From assembly GCA_016302705.1 (NCBI GenBank), contig JAEDNC010000030.1, forward strand, positions 1 to 9,490: a stretch of DNA of 9,490 nucleotides. Reading direction: 5' to 3'. Origin of the DNA: Bacilli bacterium (GTDB taxonomy: Bacteria; Bacillota_I; Bacilli_A; RFN20; CAG-826). The position numbers and the translations under genes were made by a program. The notes below the pieces were generated by a model. That model ran no database searches, was not told the origin of the DNA, and was given only the letters and a program-made list of their open reading frames with translations. Of this stretch, positions 6,180 to 9,490 are shown piece by piece; the stretch's first letter is position 1, and each line of letters starts with the position of its first letter.

Positions 6180-8429
6180 ATGGCAGAACAAAAACCTAAT
6201 CAAGATATGCCACGTCGTAGAATCTCATGGGGATTCATACTTGTTGTTTTACTTACCGTTGCCTTAATTGGCGTGTTCATTTATAGAATTATCGGAGTTG
6301 CCGACAGATCGAGTCATTTGCAAGTCCATGACTATGTCACACAATTGTTGAATGATAGAGTCGAGACCGCAACAGTAACACACCATTATGGTAGTGATTT
6401 AACAACAATTTCTGGTATTGCCAAAGATAAAAACGGCCGTTCTTACTCATATACAGTTGATATGGATAAGAGCACTTATGAAAATTCGGAACTCAATTAC
6501 ATTGTTGCAATGGATTCTGAAAAATTCACTATTAGTGGTGATTCATACACATACACCTTGAAACAAGGTAATGTTGTTACTGGCACTTTCCGTTTTATTG
6601 TTGGAAATAAAAATGCAGTCGATGATGGACATGGCGCTGTTACTGGTGATGGCATCAATGGAACTATTGATTATGAAACCGGTGTTGTCGCTTTAACTTT
6701 TAGCACCACACTCCCGGAAAAAACAACAGTAAGCTATGCTTATAGCGTTAACTTCACTGGTAAAAACATTAATACTTTAATCGTTAGTAACCCTTCAATT
6801 AAATTTGCAATTAATGATGTATATCAAACAACTTGGTGGGATCAATGGGGACCAACAATCATCACCGTAGGTGTTTCTATCTTATTATTAATCTTTTTAT
6901 TCTCGAGATTATCTAATTCCGTTAATGGTGCGAATCGTCAAGCAATGGACTTCAATAGATCTAGAGCAAGAAGAGTTCAAGACTCCAAAGTCAGATTTAA
7001 AGATGTCGCAGGATGCGATGAAGAAAAAGCTGAAATGGAAGAAATCGTGGAATATCTTAAAGATCCACAAAAATACACAAAATTTGGAGCAAAGCTTCCA
7101 AAAGGTATTCTTTTAGTCGGTTCTCCAGGAACTGGTAAAACTTTACTTGCTAAAGCAGTTGCTGGTGAAGCTGGTGTTCCATTCTTCTCTATCTCCGGTT
7201 CTGATTTCGTAGAAATGTTTGTCGGTGTTGGTGCTGGTAGAGTTAGAGATATGTTTAAAACTGCTAAACAAAACGCTCCATGTCTTGTATTTATCGATGA
7301 AATTGATGCAGTTGGTAGACAAAGAGGCGCTGGTTTAGGTGGTGGAAACGATGAAAGAGAACAAACCCTTAACCAATTATTAGTCGAAATGGATGGATTC
7401 TCTGATAATTCAGGAATTATCGTTATGGCGGCTACTAATAGAGATGATGTTTTAGACCCAGCCTTATTACGTGCTGGTCGTTTCGATAGAAAGATTACTG
7501 TTTCCTTGCCAGATAAAGAAGGAAGAGAAGCAATCTTTAAAGTTCACTCAAGAAATAAGAAAATCGATAAGGATGTTGACTTCTCTCAAATTGCCAAGAG
7601 AACTGTTGGTTTCTCTGGCGCTGATATTGAAAATATCATGAATGAAGCTGCTATCTTAGCAGTTAGAAGAAAAAAGAACTCTGTTACAATGGCAGAAATC
7701 GATGAAGCTATCGATAGAAGAATTGCTGGACCAGCAAAATCTTCACGTGCTCTTAATAAGCATGAAAGAGATGTTGTTGCTCATCACGAAGCGGGACACG
7801 CAATCATCGGTCTTAAATTAGAACATTCTGACAAGGTTCAAAAGATTACAATTATTCCTCGTGGAAATACAGGCGGTCACGTCCGTATGACACCTGAAGA
7901 AGATAGATTCTTATTAACTAAGAAAGAATTAGAAGCTCGTATTGTTGGCTACCTTGGTGGACGTTCATCCGAAGAAGTATTCTTCGATGATGTTTCTAGT
8001 GGCGCTCAAAATGATATTGAAATGGCAACGAGAATTGCTCGTATAATGGTTACCGAACTTGGTATGTCATCACTCGGACCAATTCAATATGAAAGTGTTT
8101 CAGGCAACGTTTTCTTAGGAAGAGATTATACTTCTACTCAAAAGAACTTCTCTTTAGGCACCGCGGAAAAAATTGACGCTGAAATTCAAAAGATTATCAA
8201 CGATGCTCATGAACAAGCATTGTCTATCATTAGACAATATAAAGATGATGTTGAGCTAATAGCTCAAACACTTCTTGAACATGAACAAATTACCGCTGAA
8301 GAAATTGATTACTTATTAGAACATCGTCATTTAAAACAAGATGAAGTTCAAGAAGTTCCAACTCAAGAAACTCCAGCAGAAGTTCCTGAAGAGAATAAAC
8401 CTCAAGAAGGAGAAAATAAGGGAGAATAA
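6180..8429 (+). CDS. ftsH: ATP-dependent membrane zinc metalloprotease FtsH, enlarged outer domain
   Basis: FtsH forms membrane-anchored hexamers that unfold and degrade membrane and short-lived cytoplasmic proteins. The 749-residue protein has a short basic N-terminus, helix 1 (about 17-38), an extracytoplasmic domain (about 42-222) and helix 2 (about 224-242). The AAA module follows: Walker A GSPGTGKT 314-321 (the usual second residue Pro is Ser), pore loop MFVGVG 346-351, Walker B FIDEID 371-376, and Arg residues 434 and 437 in the second region of homology. The protease has the zinc site HEAGH 536-540 with D612 as probable third ligand. The tail (720-749) is rich in Glu, Pro and Gln. The outer domain is about 180 residues against roughly 80 in B. 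subtilis; the extra part is described separately. The start is set by AGGAGG (6167-6172) 7 nt upstream. ftsH has its own promoter and probable operator. Confidence 0.97.
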   Translation: MAEQKPNQDMPRRRISWGFILVVLLTVALIGVFIYRIIGVADRSSHLQVHDYVTQLLNDRVETATVTHHYGSDLTTISGIAKDKNGRSYSYTVDMDKSTYENSELNYIVAMDSEKFTISGDSYTYTLKQGNVVTGTFRFIVGNKNAVDDGHGAVTGDGINGTIDYETGVVALTFSTTLPEKTTVSYAYSVNFTGKNINTLIVSNPSIKFAINDVYQTTWWDQWGPTIITVGVSILLLIFLFSRLSNSVNGANRQAMDFNRSRARRVQDSKVRFKDVAGCDEEKAEMEEIVEYLKDPQKYTKFGAKLPKGILLVGSPGTGKTLLAKAVAGEAGVPFFSISGSDFVEMFVGVGAGRVRDMFKTAKQNAPCLVFIDEIDAVGRQRGAGLGGGNDEREQTLNQLLVEMDGFSDNSGIIVMAATNRDDVLDPALLRAGRFDRKITVSLPDKEGREAIFKVHSRNKKIDKDVDFSQIAKRTVGFSGADIENIMNEAAILAVRRKKNSVTMAEIDEAIDRRIAGPAKSSRALNKHERDVVAHHEAGHAIIGLKLEHSDKVQKITIIPRGNTGGHVRMTPEEDRFLLTKKELEARIVGYLGGRSSEEVFFDDVSSGAQNDIEMATRIARIMVTELGMSSLGPIQYESVSGNVFLGRDYTSTQKNFSLGTAEKIDAEIQKIINDAHEQALSIIRQYKDDVELIAQTLLEHEQITAEEIDYLLEHRHLKQDEVQEVPTQETPAEVPEENKPQEGENKGE
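6495..6779 (+). other. Extra beta-rich segment inserted in the FtsH outer domain
   Basis: FtsH residues about 106-200 have no counterpart in the B. subtilis protein as I recall it. The segment is rich in Thr, Ser, Val, Tyr and Gly in alternating patterns (DSYTYTLKQGNVVTGTFRF, then GTIDYETG at 161-168, VVALTFSTTLP, TTVSYAYSV), suggesting beta strands. The motif G-T-I-D-Y-x-T-G-x-V-x-L-T-F followed by a V-x-Y-x-Y strand resembles small beta-sandwich modules seen in phage tail and surface proteins. The boundaries are approximate and the relationship is inference. Confidence 0.55.
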
Positions 8430-8439
8430 TCCCTTTTTT
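8418..8439 (+). terminator. Hairpin with T-run spanning the ftsH stop codon
   Basis: AAGGGA, loop GAATAA, TCCCTT makes six base pairs, and the T-run continues to 8439. The ftsH TAA stop (8427-8429) lies in the loop. It looks like a compact intrinsic terminator or attenuator. dusB begins only 4 nt after the T-run, so it may be reached by read-through, with ribosomes finishing ftsH able to melt the hairpin. Confidence 0.5.
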
Positions 8440-8442
8440 CAT

Positions 8443-9417
8443 ATGTTTAAAATTGGCAACATAGAGATTAATAGTAAAGTGGTTCTTGCTCCAATGGCAG
8501 GAATTACATCTTTAGGATACCGTAAATTCATGTCTCAATTTGGAGTCGGATATGTCGTTACTGAGATGATTTCTGATATGGGACTCATCTATGGAAATAA
8601 AGAGACTCTTTCCTACTTAAATTTCGAAAAGAGTGGACTTCCTACATGTGTTCAATTGTTTGGTAGTAATCCTGAAACAATGGCGAAAGCAGTAAAAATT
8701 GCTGAATCTTTGAATCCAAATATTGCTTTCTTTGATATCAATATGGGCTGCCCAGTAAATAAAGTTATTAAGACTGGAGCAGGATCTGCTTTAATGAAAA
8801 ATCCAAAGTTATGTGGTGACATCGTTAGAGCAATGAAAGAAGTTACAGACAAACCAGTAACAGTCAAAATAAGACTTGGATTTGATAGTAAGAACATAAA
8901 CTTCTTAGATGTTATTGAAGAAGTGAGTAAGGCAGGTGCAAGTTTAGTTACTATTCATCCACGTACTACAAAAGAGATGTATAGTGGACTTCCTCATTGG
9001 GATTTAGTAAAAGATTTACGAAGTAAGATGAATATTCCTCTACTTGTTAGTGGAAACATTAACACTTATCAAGATGCTTTGTTAGCAATGGAAATCACTG
9101 GAGCAGATGGAGTAATGGTGGCTCGAGGTGCGGTTGGTAATCCAACACTCATTAAAAATATTAACGAATACTTTAACGAAGAAGATATTTCTAGTGTTTC
9201 TTATTTAGAACAAGTTGAATATTGTAAAGAATTAGCGAAAGACTATATTGAAGAAAAAGGTGAGTTAGTGGCGATGAGAGTGTTTAGGGGGATTGCAACA
9301 AAGTTTTTTAACAAATTCCCAAATTCTAAAATTCTCAAAAATAGACTGTCAACCGAATTAGTGACTTATGATGATTTAATTAACATCATAAATGACTATT
9401 TGAAAGAAAATTTCTAA
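8443..9417 (+). CDS. dusB: tRNA-dihydrouridine synthase, DusB family
   Basis: This flavoenzyme reduces uridine to dihydrouridine in the tRNA D-loop using NAD(P)H. The 324-residue TIM-barrel protein starts like B. subtilis YacF/DusB (MFKIGNIEI...VVLAPMAG). It carries the catalytic cysteine C103 in INMGCPVNK, the FMN-contacting K142 in VKIR and H172 in IHPRT, SGNI (203-206) and the phosphate-binding loop GVMVARGAVGNP (223-234; usually IGRxALGNP, so Gly is Ala here). A helical C-terminal domain (about 250-324) completes it. The open frame extends upstream to ATG 8341 inside ftsH, but that adds 34 lysine-rich residues foreign to the family; ATG 8443 matches the family start. No Shine-Dalgarno is near it (the closest, GGGAG at 8420-8424, is 18 nt away and inside the hairpin). 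Its product may depend on re-initiation after ftsH. Confidence 0.94.
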   Translation: MFKIGNIEINSKVVLAPMAGITSLGYRKFMSQFGVGYVVTEMISDMGLIYGNKETLSYLNFEKSGLPTCVQLFGSNPETMAKAVKIAESLNPNIAFFDINMGCPVNKVIKTGAGSALMKNPKLCGDIVRAMKEVTDKPVTVKIRLGFDSKNINFLDVIEEVSKAGASLVTIHPRTTKEMYSGLPHWDLVKDLRSKMNIPLLVSGNINTYQDALLAMEITGADGVMVARGAVGNPTLIKNINEYFNEEDISSVSYLEQVEYCKELAKDYIEEKGELVAMRVFRGIATKFFNKFPNSKILKNRLSTELVTYDDLINIINDYLKENF

Positions 9418-9427
9418 TAATAGTAAT

Positions 9428-9448
9428 TTTGACTATTTGGAAGTCAAA
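9428..9448. repeat. Inverted repeat in the dusB downstream gap
   Basis: TTTGACT, 7-nt spacer, AGTCAAA: perfect 7-bp arms 10 nt after the dusB stop. There is no T-run after it, so a terminator is unlikely. It includes TTGACT, a good -35-like hexamer, and lies ahead of TATACT (9457-9462), so it may be an operator or part of the promoter of the next gene. Confidence 0.4.
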
Positions 9449-9462
9449 TATTCGTATATACT
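9429..9462 (+). promoter_or_regulatory. Possible promoter of the next gene
   Basis: TTGACT (9429-9434) matches five of six -35 bases, but the best -10 candidates, TATATA (9455-9460) and TATACT (9457-9462), are 20 and 22 nt away, longer than the usual 16-18. It is therefore either a weak or an activator-dependent promoter, or a chance match. Confidence 0.25.
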
Positions 9463-9474
9463 ATTTAAGGGTTT

Positions 9475-9490
9475 GGAGGATTTATCTATG
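9475..9490 (+). CDS. Start of a further gene, cut by the window end
   Basis: GGAGG at 9475-9479 and an ATG at 9488-9490 with 8 nt between form a strong translation start. Only the start codon is inside the window, so the product cannot be read. In many Bacillota lysS (lysyl-tRNA synthetase) follows dusB, which makes it the first guess by synteny alone. Confidence 0.5.

Noticed and set aside
8341..8442. Longer dusB starting at ATG 8341 inside ftsH
   Set aside because: The added 34 residues are lysine-rich, are the out-of-frame reading of the repetitive FtsH tail, and do not belong to the Dus family. The family start MFKIGNI is at 8443.
9428..9448. CtsR heat-shock operator
   Set aside because: The AGTCAAA heptad fits a CtsR half-site, but CtsR boxes are direct repeats with a 3-nt spacer; here the halves are inverted with a 7-nt spacer.
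1..9490. Mobile element, CRISPR array, tRNA or rRNA gene
   Set aside because: No transposase or integrase, no regularly spaced repeats and no tRNA-like cloverleaf or rRNA sequence was seen. The window is almost fully coding housekeeping DNA.

Overview
The window looks like chromosomal housekeeping DNA from a low-GC Gram-positive bacterium (Bacillota). All recognisable genes lie on the + strand. The gene order pth-mfd-rqcP-tilS-ftsH-dusB is a shortened form of the Bacillus arrangement pth-(fin)-mfd-(spoVT...mazG)-yabO/rqcP-(yabP-yabQ-divIC)-...-tilS-(hpt)-ftsH-...-dusB-lysS. The sporulation genes, divIC, hpt, coaX and hslO normally interleaved are absent, which suggests a non-sporulating, streamlined Bacilli/Erysipelotrichia-type lineage. 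That assignment is inference. UGA is read as stop: conserved Trp positions in Mfd, TilS, FtsH and DusB are all TGG and no gene has an in-frame TGA, so this is not a UGA=Trp mollicute.

Layout. Positions 1-561 carry a small two-helix membrane protein with a YcxB-like tail; its frame is open to the window edge. An extended -10 promoter at 583-591 sits so close to pth (604) that the mRNA should be almost leaderless. From pth to tilS (604-6077) the genes are packed with no gaps: the pth stop overlaps the mfd Shine-Dalgarno, mfd and rqcP share ATGA, and rqcP and tilS overlap by 20 nt. This is very probably one operon. A 102-nt gap (6078-6179) holds a weak terminator-like hairpin, a good sigma-A-type promoter and a perfect 18-bp palindrome at the expected transcription start. 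It drives ftsH and probably dusB. A short hairpin with a T-run spans the ftsH stop codon. After dusB, a 70-nt gap with an inverted repeat and a strong Shine-Dalgarno leads to the ATG of another gene at the last three bases (lysS by synteny).

Functionally the genes combine translation quality control (Pth releases peptides from peptidyl-tRNA; RqcP serves ribosome rescue tailing; FtsH degrades membrane and misfolded proteins), tRNA modification (TilS lysidine-34; DusB dihydrouridine) and transcription-repair coupling (Mfd).

No new multi-gene system is visible. The points most worth checking are: (1) mfd has no ordinary start codon at its natural 5' end, but an ACG at perfect distance from an AGGAGG, which a gene caller would trim to a TTG 65 codons downstream; (2) FtsH has an extracytoplasmic domain about 90-100 residues longer than usual, containing a GTIDYETG...LTF segment that resembles beta-sandwich modules; (3) the perfect palindrome over the ftsH transcription start.
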